From Rhytidiadelphus loreus (Eukaryota > Streptophyta > Bryopsida > Hypnales > Hylocomiaceae), in assembly GCA_947034895.1 (NCBI GenBank), contig OX344765.1:11971001-12035000 (forward strand): a DNA stretch of 64,000 nt, written 5' to 3'. Each line of letters opens with the position of its first letter. Positions within the stretch are counted from its first letter, which is position 1. The notes under the pieces are model-generated. The model did no database searches. It had not been told where the DNA came from and saw only the letters and a program-made list of their open reading frames with translations. The position numbers and the translations under genes were made by a program. Below are positions 35,900 through 48,331 of the stretch, in pieces.

Positions 35900-37500
35900 T
35901 AGCAACTATGACTCAAAGAGTAGTCAAATTTGACCAACCTTGGCAAGAAAGTTTGAAATAAAATATTCTATTCTAACTTCAAATGCTATTATCTTGAAAT
36001 TTCTTGCACATATTACAAATGTTTGTTTTTAAGTTTTTACTATTTAGATTTTGAATGGGACAAATGTATAATAGTTTCATCCACCCTTTTCTATCTTGAT
36101 TATTTCTTTATTAATTTTAAAAATTGAATGCTCTCACAAATCAAAACTCACATTTAGACTTCACAAATAAATGGATGAAGCCTCATAAAATTATTTGCAA
36201 AATAACTTTGGTATTGGAAATAATTTCTCTAACCTCTCCAATGAGAATTATAGTAAATTGATTTAAAGGTCACATCTAAGGTTGCTTTAAAAGTGTAGAA
36301 TGTAAAATAAATGTTTGAATATTTTAAATAGTAATTTCATGTCAACTTGCACCTTAAGAAGAAGTTCAATGTAATTTTATTTAAATATAGATATACGGAG
36401 TATTTTTTTAATGTTTTGATTATTGAAAAAATTATTTTTTATTTTTTATTTTTCATTAAAACCATTGAAACATTTTCTGACTATAGAGAATATTTCATAA
36501 TATGTATTAAAGTTAAAATTTTGTAGAATTTAAAGAGCCAATTTGAACTCTAAAATGATGGTTGATTGTATAGTGACAAAGATAGCTCTTAACTATAAAT
36601 GGGCTTACATTCAAAAATTGGATGAACCTTGGTTATATTGAAGTATAGCTATATAATTCAAATATTTATTTTTTAAACATGAAATACCCTAAGATAATGA
36701 GGCCAAACAAGCTTAATTTCTTATCTATTTAAAAAAACTTAATTTCTTGAAAAAATCAATGAATTATTGCAATTAAAACCTCTATACATTAAAATCCAAA
36801 TCACCTAGTTATAATGTATATTTTTCATTCTTGTTTTATAATTTTGAAATATTTTATAAAATTAAAATTTACTATTATTTGTTCCAACCTTCACTTTGGA
36901 GAGAAATATCAATTATTTTTAATATACATTATAATTGATGAAATCCCTCTTTAAATCAAACTAAAAAAATCACAAGAATTTGTAAGAATTTGCAAAACGT
37001 CAACATTTGTACAAGAATGTTTTTTAACATGTGAGAAACAACAAAATTTTATTAATCTATTTTAAAAGACTTAATATAGTTTGATAGTAGTGATTTGACT
37101 TAAATGTCATAGCAAAAGGTATTGTGGATGTTAATTGGATAGTTTTTATTATATATTTACCAAGCAATTTCCACTTTTTGAATTTAGAAGACAAAAAAAA
37201 TAAAAATAAAAATTATGACAAGGTCAATAGACTTTGACTCCTCCTCAAGTGATTTATTTCCATTACTTATAAATATTTTTGGACAATTGTACTATACATT
37301 GCATCATATTAGTTACATACTTGCTGGATTCCAAAAGCAAAACTAAATTTTCGCATATGTCGGCCCCTTTCTTTTACTCAAGTAGCATAAAATTTGATTT
37401 TGACATCCCATAGACAATACATATTCACTCCTTATATCAATAACTAAGGTGAAATCACCCAAACCTTTTCATGTACCCATTTCTAACAGGTAGACTTCTA
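35900..37500. other. AT-rich intergenic DNA without a recognisable feature
   Basis: No gene-like frame or repeat boundary was seen. A motif ACGGAGTATTTTT near 36397 recalls the end of some plant MITEs, but no partner end was found. Confidence 0.4.
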
Positions 37501-37510
37501 TTGAAAGTCA

Positions 37511-37984
37511 ATGTTTCCAAAAGTACAATTAAATTGTCCTTATACTCAACTGCAATTGGTTGACTACTTGACTACTGATTCTCTAGATTTTGGTTTCATG
37601 ACCAAGCAATGTGACAGTTCCAATGGCCCCAAGAGCTTCCACTCAATTGAAAATTCTCATCAATTTCATGTCTTATCTAAATTTCTAATTTATTTTTTGA
37701 TAATTCATGATTTTGAATTACCAATACTACAAAAATGTTTATTTTTTGTGAAAAAGGTACCTCCAACCACGGTGAATGGTTTATTTAGACACTTTAGAAT
37801 GTTTTCACCTTATAAGGTAACTACACCTAATTTCAACCACTTTCTAAAATCAACCACCCTAGATTCTTACCTGAAATGTACTTCCATTACTCATGAGAGT
37901 CTATGGTCAGTTATCCTAAATACTATTTTCATTACTTTGAAAATCCATAGTTTATTCATACACTATCCAAAAAATGCATTTTAA
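37511..37984 (+). CDS. Unrecognised 157-codon open frame
   Basis: A continuous frame of 157 codons begins MFPKVQLNCPYTQLQ and ends with a stop at 37982-37984. It is unusually long for such AT-rich DNA. The composition is rich in Phe, Leu, Ser and His, and no domain, signal peptide or repeat is evident. No intron signals or promoter could be fixed. It may be a remnant of a larger coding sequence or a chance frame. I assign no function. Confidence 0.2.
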   Translation: MFPKVQLNCPYTQLQLVDYLTTDSLDFGFMTKQCDSSNGPKSFHSIENSHQFHVLSKFLIYFLIIHDFELPILQKCLFFVKKVPPTTVNGLFRHFRMFSPYKVTTPNFNHFLKSTTLDSYLKCTSITHESLWSVILNTIFITLKIHSLFIHYPKNAF

Positions 37985-38079
37985 GAAAATCTAGAATCCT
38001 CTTTCTCCTACCAAGAAGACTCCTCAAAATGCTTTTCAATTTTAATAATGAGAACCACACTGAATTGCTTGTTTTGACA

Positions 38080-38480
38080 ATTTCAGGTGTATTCACCTTA
38101 CATCAAAAAGATCCATTCCATTTCAAATCGACTTCATACAAATCTACCCCAATTCCCCCTTTTACCTCTTCACATGGGTCAAGGTCAATGTGATGAGACT
38201 CACGCATCATCAGGCAGGTCTGAGACTCTGTTCCCCACTACAGTACTGTTCCCAGTGCTTGCAGACCCCATTCCCGTTCAGCTTTTTCCTCTTTACTTTA
38301 CCCTTCCTGCTTTTTCCTTTGTGCTGAGTGAGGGACAGAGCTCCAAAATGGGCTGCTATTCATTTGTTTGCTTGCTCCTGGTCTGAAAACTGAAGCGAAT
38401 CATCATCATCGTCACTGGCATTATTAACGTACTCCTCCCCCTTCCGATCCATTTGTGAGTGTCTTGTGTTGTGCCTCTTC
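38080..38480. other. GC-richer island of unknown nature
   Basis: Composition rises between about 38170 and 38460, with pyrimidine-rich stretches like those of a 5' leader. A 99-codon plus-strand frame spans 38087-38386, and a short ATG frame in another register begins MGCYSFVC near 38348. No family resemblance. It could be a promoter fragment or a captured leader. Confidence 0.25.
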
Positions 38481-38600
38481 ATGACTTGCAATGACCATTC
38501 AGAACTTATTGGATGAGATTTTTTTTTTCACTAGAGTGGGAGTGATGCAATGGCCGTACGTGAGGGTTAGACTTGGCATAAGGTGTGTACCAGGGCTTTT

Positions 38601-38715
38601 ATTTTCATTTTTTAAGAATAGCCACAATGGCGATTTAAAATGTTATAGTGGTGCTCCAAATTTCAACATTCATCCACATATTGGATAGAAAATATCACAT
38701 TAGTACATATAACAT
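38601..38715. repeat. Dispersed repeat, copy 1
   Basis: This stretch matches 51061-51170 over about 110 bp, including TATAGTGGTGCTCCAAATTT, CACATATTGGATAG and AATATCACATTAG. The ends of the repeat cannot be fixed. It is probably part of an old mobile element. Confidence 0.65.
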
Positions 38716-38929
38716 GTCAATTTGACAATTTTCATCCAATTTTTTTGGCATTTTTTTAGGTGTTTTTTAGCCAGATTTTTTTTCCTGGTGCAAACTGGCA
38801 CTAGAAAGCCAAAAAATAGATGCCCTACTGTGTACCCCCAAAACCGCTGCTTTTTTCTTCTATGCCTAATTATTGCTATTATTAGGCTGGTCTAATTTTC
38901 AATGATTTTCTTGTTGGTGAGTGGAAGGA

Positions 38930-39235
38930 GGTTCCAATGCGCCAAAGAACGTTGTATTTGGATAATGTGTACAAAAGTTATGGAAGGTTAAAGTTTTTTT
39001 TTGGTGCGATGTTTTATTGGTTTTGTGGTGGCTTGTTTGGGTGCTTGGCTTCTGGCTTGCTCATTGGCTTTGGTGTTTGGTCTTGGTTTTCCTTTGTGTT
39101 GTTTGTTTTGGATGGGCACTTTTTAGATTTTGAAAAACCAAAATATTTTCATTGAGAGCTTGTTCTTTTGGTTCTAGGTTTTGTTTCTCCTTATCAATGG
39201 AAATTGTCCATGTGTTTCAAGAAAAAAACAAAAAA
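38930..39235 (+). mobile_element. Possible LINE 3'-end remnant
   Basis: The TG-rich plus-strand sequence encodes a short hydrophobic frame (38937-39155). It then has TTATCAATGGAAATTGTCCA and an A-rich run, followed by a short (TG)n. This layout recalls the 3' ends of plant L1-type LINEs. There is no reverse-transcriptase domain, so the call is tentative. Confidence 0.25.
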
Positions 39236-39477
39236 TAGTGTGTGTGTGTGTGGAGGGTTGGAGGTTCTAAATTAGTTTCTTCTACATAAGTACATATTGA
39301 TTTTGGAGATGTAGAAAGAGTGATGATGGCGGTTTTGAGTCAATGGCACATTTTGGGGTGCCCACTGTAAATGAAATCATCTTTGATAAATAAAAATAAC
39401 ATGTGTCATGTTGAGAGTGGATAAGAGTAATGTGGACATTTCAAAAGGTGATGGGCACTATACGGGCACCCAATTCA

Positions 39478-39707
39478 TTAACCCTTGAACGTCGAGGAGG
39501 ACGTTTTGTGTCCGATGGATGACAAGGAATCAAACTGTATAGGACAAAAGTGCAACTATTCATCCTCTAAATTTGTTTTGGAAAAGGAAGATCTTCTACA
39601 GTAGTTTGACTTCCAATGACTAATTTTGCAATTCTAGAGGTCAATGATTCACACGGTAATAGAAAAGGAAGATTTCGAGGGTCCCCCCCTCGACGTTTAA
39701 GGGTTAA
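39478..39707. mobile_element. Short TTAA-flanked MITE, copy M2
   Basis: The left end reads TTAACCCTTGAACGTCGAGG and the inverse of the right end reads TTAACCCTTAAACGTCGAGG, a 20-bp terminal repeat with one mismatch. Total length is 230 bp. It is homologous to copy M1 (18845-19032) in the opposite orientation, including ATTACCGTGTGAATCAT read on the reverse strand here. Confidence 0.75.
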
Positions 39708-39735
39708 ACAAATATTTGCATAAAGATTAGCTAGA

Positions 39736-39764
39736 GCACTTAGTGCACTTTGTGCACTAAGTGC
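39736..39764. repeat. Short inverted repeat
   Basis: GCACTTAGTGCA is followed closely by its inverse TGCACTAAGTGC, just outside the right end of MITE M2. It has no obvious function. Confidence 0.5.
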
Positions 39765-39779
39765 ATTTTATGCACTTCA

Positions 39780-42120
39780 TAAAATCTTGTTAAAAAAATT
39801 AACAGTTTTTAAATCAATTTTAAAATTATATATCATTGCCATGAAAAATGAAAAATGAAATGAACTAAGTGTATATATAAACTAAAAAAATGAAATTTGA
39901 TTTTTTTTTTATAGATTTTGAATTTCAAGAAACATATTTTGATATTCATTTGGCCAAACTTTGATTGTGTCAAGAATTTTGTCCTCATTTGGTTTTAGAT
40001 TTCAAAATTCAATAAAATATCATCTTTTAAATTATGTTTTGGAATATATTTGAAAAGAACCTATAAAAAGAATTTGAAAATAGACAAAATTTGAAAATAA
40101 ACTATGAATATGTAGAAAATAATGAATTTAGTAAAATTTGAAATATTAAAAAAAAATTGAAAATTTTCAAGGTTCTTTATTTCCACATTTTTATTATGGC
40201 CTTGATTTGAAGACATCGGAATTCATAGCTCTCAAGATTCTTGGGAAACACTATGAAAAAATGACGTTATAGAGTCATTTATGTCTATCTTTTCATCCTT
40301 GATTGGACTTTAAAAAGTCACTTACACCATTGAGAACTACCATATGTTTCCAATAGCAAACAATGAAAGTGGAAGAGTTTAAATTGATATCAAAATTTAC
40401 TTGGGATTCGCTACTAGTAATGCCCATTGAAAATTGAAAATTTCAGGGTCATATTTTTAGCTCAAAAGACCTTGGCATTGGAAATTCAACCCTCACACGT
40501 ATGTAGGAACCCGGAAAGAGTGGTCCTCGAAATAGGTTGCCTTCCTATAGAGAAGTGGTAAACAAGCATGTGCACTGGAATAACAAACTTGAACAAAGCA
40601 TGAAGTGAAGCCACAATGGTCATAGAGGTGAGTTAATCACATGCACTAATGGATAAAGTAACTCTTACTATAAATGATCATCATTGAAGGTCAAATTTTG
40701 CTTTCCCAACAAAACTTTCATTCACATGCAATAATTTTTTCACAATTATAAACTAAAGCATTCAAAAGGTGTTTATTGCAAAAGTAATAAGAAGATTTTT
40801 TTTCAATTTTATTACATCTCTATGCAAGTATCTTAGTAAAGTTAGTTTTAAATTTAAAAAATTATTTTAAACTATTTTTTCTATTTTATTGGATAGACTT
40901 ATGTTTGTTCAAAAACCTTTGATTCATTCTATTATGATGAATTCCATAATCCTAAAGTTCAAAGTGTCTCCTTTAAAGGACAATTGGAGATCTACTTTGG
41001 TTCTTATGATTTCAATTTTGGCATACTTAAAAAAAAATTTAAGATAGGAAAAATTTGTCTTTTTGAAAATTATACCATTTTTATTTAAATTGATGCATGG
41101 AAGAAAAAGTTATGCCTCACAAAGCTCAAAGTATTTGAGCTTTGGCAACAAAAAAATTCACAAAAAATTGATATAATTTATTATAATTTATTTTCTTATA
41201 GATTATGTTTTTGTCTATATATGTTAAGGTTTATTCATTTCATTTGGATGAGTATTGTGAAAAATATAAAGCATCTTGTTTTGTGGGCAAATATAGCATC
41301 TTTTAGAAAAAATTATTATATTGAATCCATTTTAAAACTCAATTTTCACAATTGAAGAAAAAAATTGTGCAAGATTTTGTTTCCTTATTAAAACAATCTT
41401 ACCATCAGGATTAGTGTCCTCCAAGTTCATCTTAAAACTATTATTGATTTATTTTTTCCTTCAATCCAATATGTACTCAATTCAATTCTTCAATATAATT
41501 TTTTTTTTAATTCAAAATCTATAGTATAGAAATAGTTTGTTAAGATTCAAAGTCTTAAAATCTAGTGTGGTAAGGTGCAAAAAAAAACTCATTCCCTTCG
41601 CTTTAAATGCAAATATCTTGCAGCTTACTTGGTCAAAGTTTGTAAAATTTCCTCTATACATTTTGTACAATCCTAATACATGATCCTACACTTGGATAAG
41701 CTACAAAGTAAAATGTTTAGAAATTTTGCTATTTGCATTAGAAATTGAGTCTTTTGTTGACAATAGCCTTGTAAATTTAAAGATTAAGAAATAAGGACAT
41801 GGAGGTATTTATTTTTAAAAATAATTACAAGTTGTATAAAAATATTGAATATTTGTAACGTTATATAGTAATTTTCAAATCATAACATTTTCAACTTTAA
41901 ATCCACTAAACCTTAAATTGGGTGTTACTAGTAGCATAGAGAGTAGTAGAAACCTGATAATTTTTTTTAAATGCAATTGTAGGTGAAGGAACATACAATT
42001 TATTTGAATATGCACATAAAATATAAATTAATTTTTACTTAAAAATAGATCTTTGACTTGTAAAAGTTTGTTTTATTTTGATTATTTTATTTTATTAAAA
42101 TAATGCAATTGTAGGTGAAA
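39780..42120. other. AT-rich intergenic DNA without a recognisable feature
   Basis: A very AT-rich stretch without a frame of 60 codons. Around 40900-41300 there are blocks (TTATGCCTCACAAAGCTC, GGATGAGTATTGTGAAAA) that faintly recall the TTAA-element interiors on the opposite strand. I could not delimit a copy. Confidence 0.35.
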
Positions 42121-42130
42121 GGACAATCAA

Positions 42131-42172
<42 letters not shown>
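42131..42172. repeat. (ATT)n microsatellite
   Basis: About 13 near-perfect ATT triplets. It adjoins TTTTTGACACAAATGAAACG and a C-rich block on its right. Read on the minus strand, this could be the tail of a LINE or SINE ending in (AAT)n. Confidence 0.85.
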
Positions 42173-42290
42173 TTTGACACAAATGAAACGGAATTTCATT
42201 GCAAGAGAGAGGAACAAAACCCCCCCCAACCATAGGTGGCCTGGAGGGGACAACAAAGACAAGGGCAACTACAGTCAAATTATTTGAAAC
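42173..42290 (-). mobile_element. Possible non-LTR retroelement 3' end with (AAT)n tail
   Basis: On the minus strand the order is a GC-richer segment with GGCCACCTATGG, then TTGCAATGAAATTCCGTTTC, then the (AAT)n run at 42131-42172. A target duplication was not found and no coding region remains, so the assignment rests on layout only. Confidence 0.25.
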
Positions 42291-42855
42291 AATAGCCGTG
42301 GCTTCACTTGTGTACCTTCATTTGATGACTTCAATCATGTGCCATCATGGTCTATTGATTCCATGCCCATATTGTGAATTCATTTCATGTCTTTAGTAGT
42401 TGTTTGACCTAAAAATTCCTTAGTCAAGTCATGGCTATTTGTCTCTTCACACTTAATGCTCCATGTATTGTCAATACAAAAATACATACTACTATATATT
42501 GGCTAAACAAGTTACTATCTAAAGATTATTACTTGGAATTATGTCAAGAATTCTATTGCTCATGAAATTTAGGGTACACTTTTGCAAGTAAGACATGTCA
42601 TATTTTGAAAGAATCTAATGTATTTATAAGTATACAACATCTATTTCATAAAAAATATTGGGCATAATTATAGAAGATTATCATTTTAAAACTAGCATAA
42701 TTCTATTTTTTCTATTTCTCTATTATTTTGTGAAATTGTCAAAAGTTCCATATCTAGTGCACAACAATGTGCAATGTATATCACCCTACTATGCATTCAC
42801 CTTGATCTAGAAACTCAAATTCAATATTCCTTTGTTAAAATTGATCGTAAATCCC

Positions 42856-43779
42856 TTAACACCTACGTGATTGTGACTATGTTTTCACCAAAAACATTCC
42901 AAAACTGCCATTTCTAGTACAAATACTAAATTTTAGAAAAATAAATAAATTTTGGACACATGTAACTGTAGGATCATGTAGTACGCTAGTTTGAGAAAAT
43001 GTGGACAAAATTTCAAAAATTTCCACTGTGTGGATTGCAAGATATTAGTGAATGAAGTGACAAAAATCCTTTTCAGGGCCCTGCAAAAAATTGGGCAACT
43101 ACACTTCACAAGGTTGCATTTGAATGAAAACATGTCCAAAATGGTGGTGCTTCTTTGGATTCATTCTTTAAGTCAAGTTCGATACATGCTTGAAAATTTT
43201 CCGATCATTTGGAATTGTACAACATACAGGGAAAGAATAGTAAGTAGAAAGAAGTAGAGAATGATTCAAAATACTAAATTGTTAACAACTTTTTTATGGA
43301 ATTGAAAAATGCCAATCCCAATGGTTGTAACGTTGCAATAAAAAATCTACATCTTATGATTTTATTTTTTTCAAAAAATATTGAAAATCGAGTTAAATAA
43401 AGAACTTCAAAATTTACTTTAGAGTAGAGAATCCAAAATTATCCACAAACCAAAACTCCTCATAACTTTCATCTCATTAATCAAAATGGAATGATTGAAA
43501 GTTTTTCACATATATATAAATCTAGAAAACCAATTTCAAATTTTTGTTTATGAAAAAAGTGATTTTTTCTAATTTGCTGAGATTGCCCAATTACAAAAAG
43601 AAGTAACATATTAGGTCATAACTTTTTACTCATGTTTCCAAATGTCTTGAATTTTAAGATATTCCTCATCTACACCTTCTACTAAAGTTTGAGCCAAAAA
43701 CATGGAAATTTCCAATGACACTTACCTACCCAAAATTTATATGTTGCCAAAAAATGCAGTCTATTCCTTTAGGGGTTAA
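42856..43779. mobile_element. TTAA-flanked TIR element, copy D
   Basis: The right end reads TTCCTTTAGGGGTTAA and the left end TTAACACCTACGTGATTG, a worn version of the family end. Length is about 924 bp. The left interior carries CCAAAACTGCCATTTCTAG, as in other copies. The right half matches 56690-57263 closely, for example AAGTAGAAAGAAGTAG and CCAATCCCAATGGTTGTAA. Non-coding; the 88-codon frame at 42991-43257 has no counterpart in other copies that I could see. Confidence 0.6.
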
Positions 43780-46700
43780 TTCCTAAATGTCCAATCAATC
43801 ATTATATAATTGTTGCCCAACTTCGAGAGCTGTCCAAATCACAAAAAATACTTTTCTTGAAATTTCACATTATTTTCCATACAATTAGTCAAGTTATCTC
43901 TCCATAGCCTTTCTTTAATTTGTACAAAACTTTGGCTTGGGTGATTTTCAAAATCAAACACTCTAAAAAATGCTCACTTTGGATTGTTTTGGGAGGAAAA
44001 CCTAGCCAATCAAAGGCCATCCCAAGAAAAAACCTCCATAGGTGGGCAAGTGGACAAAGGGATGATTAGTTGGAGCATATAGTGAATGAGTACAATCAAG
44101 TGAAAATTTTATTTTCCTTTGTCACTCACTTGATTGCAAGGCTTTGAAAACAATCTTCCAATGCTCCAATTGTGTGAAAATTGGCATTCATGTTCTTAAG
44201 TATTTATATTTGTACTTGGTCAAAAATGTCAAACTCTACATTATAAAAATTTGAGATATGAGCTAGGATATGAGCCCCCAAAGTAGTTCTACCTAGGACA
44301 AAAAATGTTTTTTCATTTAAAAATTGAACTTTGATTGAAGGTATGTTAAATTCCATATAGTCAAAGTCTTTGAAAATTGGAGGGTAGACTAGTTTGATAG
44401 TGATTAACATGATCCTATAGTTAACATGATGGCTTTGTTCTATAGTATGATCAATAGATTATATCTATATGGTTAATTTGATTTTTATATTTACCAATTT
44501 TTTTTTTTTTTAAAATCAACTATAGATTGAAAATTTATAATTTTCATGAGATTTATTTATTTGGAGGTCAAAATGTTAAGTTCTAATTATGGTGTAATTA
44601 TACTTAATAGTTACGTTTGGCAATTTTTTTCTTCTAAAAACAAATGTCAAAATTTGTGGACATTATATCTTGAAAAAAATTGTATGAAAAACATCCAAAT
44701 ATTTTGATTATTAGGCATGCTTAGGATTATTTTTCAACTTTAACTATTTATTTGGTAGGAAATGCAACCTTGACCACTAGATTCAATAGTAAGGTACCAA
44801 TTTTTCTCTCTAAGAACAACACTTTTCTAGTCTCATGATCTCAAAAGGTTGAATGGCCTAAACAATTTGATGAGATTATATATGAGGGTTTAAATAGAAC
44901 ACCTAAATCCTTTAGATATATTTTAAGTGTTTTTTATAATGTTCAAAAGGTTAGAGAAATGTTTCTTCTATATTGTCTAATTTTTGGAAAATTTGTCAAT
45001 ACAAAGAACCCAAAGATCACTCCAAATGTTGCCTAAAGTAATCTAAGGATTATCATTGGAATTTTATAGATATTTAAACTTTGGATCTATAAGTGTGGAA
45101 TGATGACATTCTAATTCTAGAATGACATGGTAAGAAAATATTGTAATCCTACAAAGAAATATTCAAATTCTTTTAGTATCAATTGCATTTGATATGAATT
45201 GTTTTATTTTTTATTAAAAAATTCATGATAATTTTAAATTTTTGTAAATCGACATCTATTCACATCTCTAAAAATAAATGCAAAATAATACATTCATAGG
45301 GACTCACAAATGAAGTTTGAAAAAGTGGTTAGGCTTGTCCTTTGAGAGTTACAAGTTCATAGACTAACTCCACTTGATTTAGGATTGCTATATACTATGG
45401 TGGAGAAGTGCACCAGTCAAGAATTGTAGGGGAATGGAACAATATGATTGGAAGAATTTTGTTCTCCACTAGATTGGATTTACAATGCAGCTAAGACTTG
45501 CCAGGTGGAGAACTTCAAGCATGGATGAAAAAATGATATGGTTGCCTACGTGGTAGTACTTTTTGTAAGGGGAATTCTTGGAGAAGTCAAGTTTCATGAA
45601 AAGCCACAACTAGATAAGAAACTTGGCTTCTAGAGAACTCTAACTTCATTTATTGTCTTTTCATCGTGGCATATCTCAACTATGTGATTGAAGACTTCTT
45701 TCATTTCACATAGCATTAGCTAGGTCTTTGTCTCTTCTTTTTCAAGTGAAGTTGTCCAGTGGACTTCAATTTGTGCATGAAGTTGTCTAAAAGACTTCTT
45801 CACTTGGTGTTTACACTACAATTGGTCAAGACTTCTTATTGCATTATTTTATTGTCCCTTCATCTTCTCCAGTATCCCATTGATTGCCTCAAATAATTAT
45901 TTTTTGGCCAAAACTTCTTGACCAACTAGTGCACTTTTCCACCATAGTGTAAAGTGCCCCTTATTAGAAGTCTTGGCAACTTTGAACTCACTATGGTAGA
46001 CTTTGAAGGTGTATGTTGACCAATAGTTAGTGTTGGACCCTATATTTGACAATACAAAAACCTCAAAGATCTTGGATCCCATTGGTTGCCTAAATAACCT
46101 TTAAATTCTCGTTTTTTTTAAATTCAAAATTCTTTTAACTTTAGTTTTGTAATTAATTGAACCTAGAAGGTTTTCATTGGTTCCCTCATAAATCTTTTGA
46201 TTCCCTGAATTAAAAGATACTATAGGATTTAATTTTAGTCTTATGAATTCTTCATTCCATTATTTTTGTCTTGACTTCATTCCACCATTTTTGTCTTTGA
46301 CACTACAAGACAAAGGCATGCTGTAAGTGCAATTTTAAGTCAAAAATTGCATACTAAAAAGCCTTGTGTTTTCAATAAAAATTACTAAAAATGTTGTGTC
46401 TAGGACTTCCATTAGTATAGTGTACTTAATGACTGGAACATGTACTTTCAGTTCAAAATTTTGAGACTTTTGAATTCAGAAGTTGCAAACTGAAATATCA
46501 ATGTGTACTTGTAGTTTTTGAGCTCTTTTCCAAGATGTCATTTTCACTTCATGTTGGGTACTCACACTTGCCAAATTGTGACGTCATGTGTTGCTCATGG
46601 TAGGCAGTTACTTCTACTTTTGGACACATGATAATAAGAAATTGTGGATTTATGAGGAAACCAAACATGAATTACAAAAAGATACATGTATCATGTTACC

Positions 46701-46814
46701 ATTGGTTGTACAACTTTTTCAGAAATTTGGAAAGAGGTACACATATCATTTTCTCATTGAATGTAAAATTTTTACTTTCGAAACTTTTCAAGGGGTACAA
46801 TTGTAGTTTTCTCC
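43780..46814. other. AT-rich intergenic DNA without a recognisable feature
   Basis: Several short frames exist, none convincing. The stretch 45300-46080 is slightly less AT-rich, but I recognise no product and no repeat. Confidence 0.4.
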
Positions 46815-47746
46815 TTAACCCCTAAAGTATCAAGGCCTTTTTTCTGCCAGAAAACACTCAAAACTGCCATACCTATAGCGAGTAAAAAAAATTGAAAACT
46901 TTTTTTCTCCATATCTAACCATAAGATCTTACACCTAACTAGTATGAGAGTGTGTGGAAACAATTTCAGAATTTTTTACCGCTCAGATTGCAAGATATCT
47001 GCGTTTAAAGTGGAAAAAACAAGTTTTTCAACACATTGCGGGACTAGATTTTTTGACTTTGAACATTTTTAACTTAAAATTTTTGCACTACAGAGATTTG
47101 AGCTTTAAATATTTTTAGTGGACAATTGAGTTGAGAGTTTAGGTAAAAAAAAATTAAAAAAAAGTTAATTATCATTCTTAAAAAAATTACTAAGTAGAAG
47201 TAGATATGAGATAGAAGGAAAATCTAAAATATTCATATATTTTAGATGGAATTAAAATGCACTGATCCCAATGGTGAGATTGTTCTAGCAAGAAAATCAG
47301 ACCATGAAAAAAAAAATTGAAAAATTTGAAAAATTGCATTCAGAAATGAATCCTACAAGTTATTTTTTTCAAGAAGATGCTCTAACTGCCCGAAAAACAA
47401 GAATGTCCATAACTTTCTCATAACATATCCAAATGAAATGAATCAAAGCTTTCCAGACAGAAAAAAATATAATCTATAAGAAAAAATAATATTAAAAAGA
47501 AAATTCAAATTTTTGTCCTCTTCTTTTGGCTGCCCGAGCTGCCCGCCATCCCCTCGTTTGAGCTTATTTTGGTCATAACTATTGTTCCCGTGCACCGATT
47601 TTGAAAAAAATTATATTCCCACAAAGCTACTCAACTTTTCTACCTCCAAAAAAAATTTCAAAAAATTAGGAAAAAATTTCAGCCCGTAGGTACCTGCCCA
47701 AAAATGCATTTGTCCCCCAAAGAAACAGTGGTCATTTAGGGGTTAA
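46815..47746. mobile_element. TTAA-flanked TIR element, copy B
   Basis: The left end reads TTAACCCCTAAAGTATCAAG and the inverse of the right end reads TTAACCCCTAAATGACCACT. Length is 932 bp. It is very similar along its whole length to copy C (54535-55461) and more distantly to copy A. Shared blocks include CTGCCAGAAAACACTCAAAA, GGTGAGATTGTTCTAGCAAG and CCCGAGCTGCCCGCC. No ORF of useful length. Confidence 0.75.
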
Positions 47747-47789
47747 AAGAACTTCAAAATTTTCATTCAATTTTTTTTGCCACAAGTGT

Positions 47790-48331
47790 TTAACCCCTAA
47801 GCACTCAAGTGATTATTTTTGTGTGGCTACCCGATTAAGGGCAGAATTTTTGGGCAGAAAAAAAAATCATTTTGTTTTTCCAATTCTTAAAAATATTGGA
47901 TTGTCTTTCAATAATTTTATTTAAAATTAAGATAGTTACGGTCAAACAAAAATTATAAGAAAAATAGCACAAAGTGTTTAGAATTGGCCTATGTTGAAAA
48001 CTTACTATATATTTCAAGAAAGTGTTGATGTTTTCATTACTAGATCTTATGCATTTTTTCACAAATCAATAGAAACCACAATTTTGACCAATAAAAAGAA
48101 ATTCAAATGCTAAAGATAAAAATCGTATTTTTGGTGAATTTTTTAAGTTATATCTTCAAAATTCATTTGAAGAGAATCTAAAACTATTTTCTATAATTTT
48201 GATTATACAAGTACTTTCTAATTTTCATGCTTCACATTATCTTCTCAATACAAACTTCAAAAAAATTATAGAATTTATATTTTATAACACATTTGTGTTT
48301 TGTCCAAACCCCTTGGACTTTTAGGGGTTAA
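47790..48331. mobile_element. TTAA-flanked TIR element, copy G (short subfamily)
   Basis: The left end reads TTAACCCCTAAGCACTCAAG and the inverse of the right end reads TTAACCCCTAAAAGTCCAAG. Length is 542 bp. The interior does not obviously match copies A-D, so this is a separate, shorter subfamily. It lies only 43 bp from copy B. Confidence 0.6.

Noticed and set aside
42131..42172. CRISPR-like periodic repeat
   Set aside because: It is a simple ATT microsatellite without spacers, and the window is from a plant nucleus.
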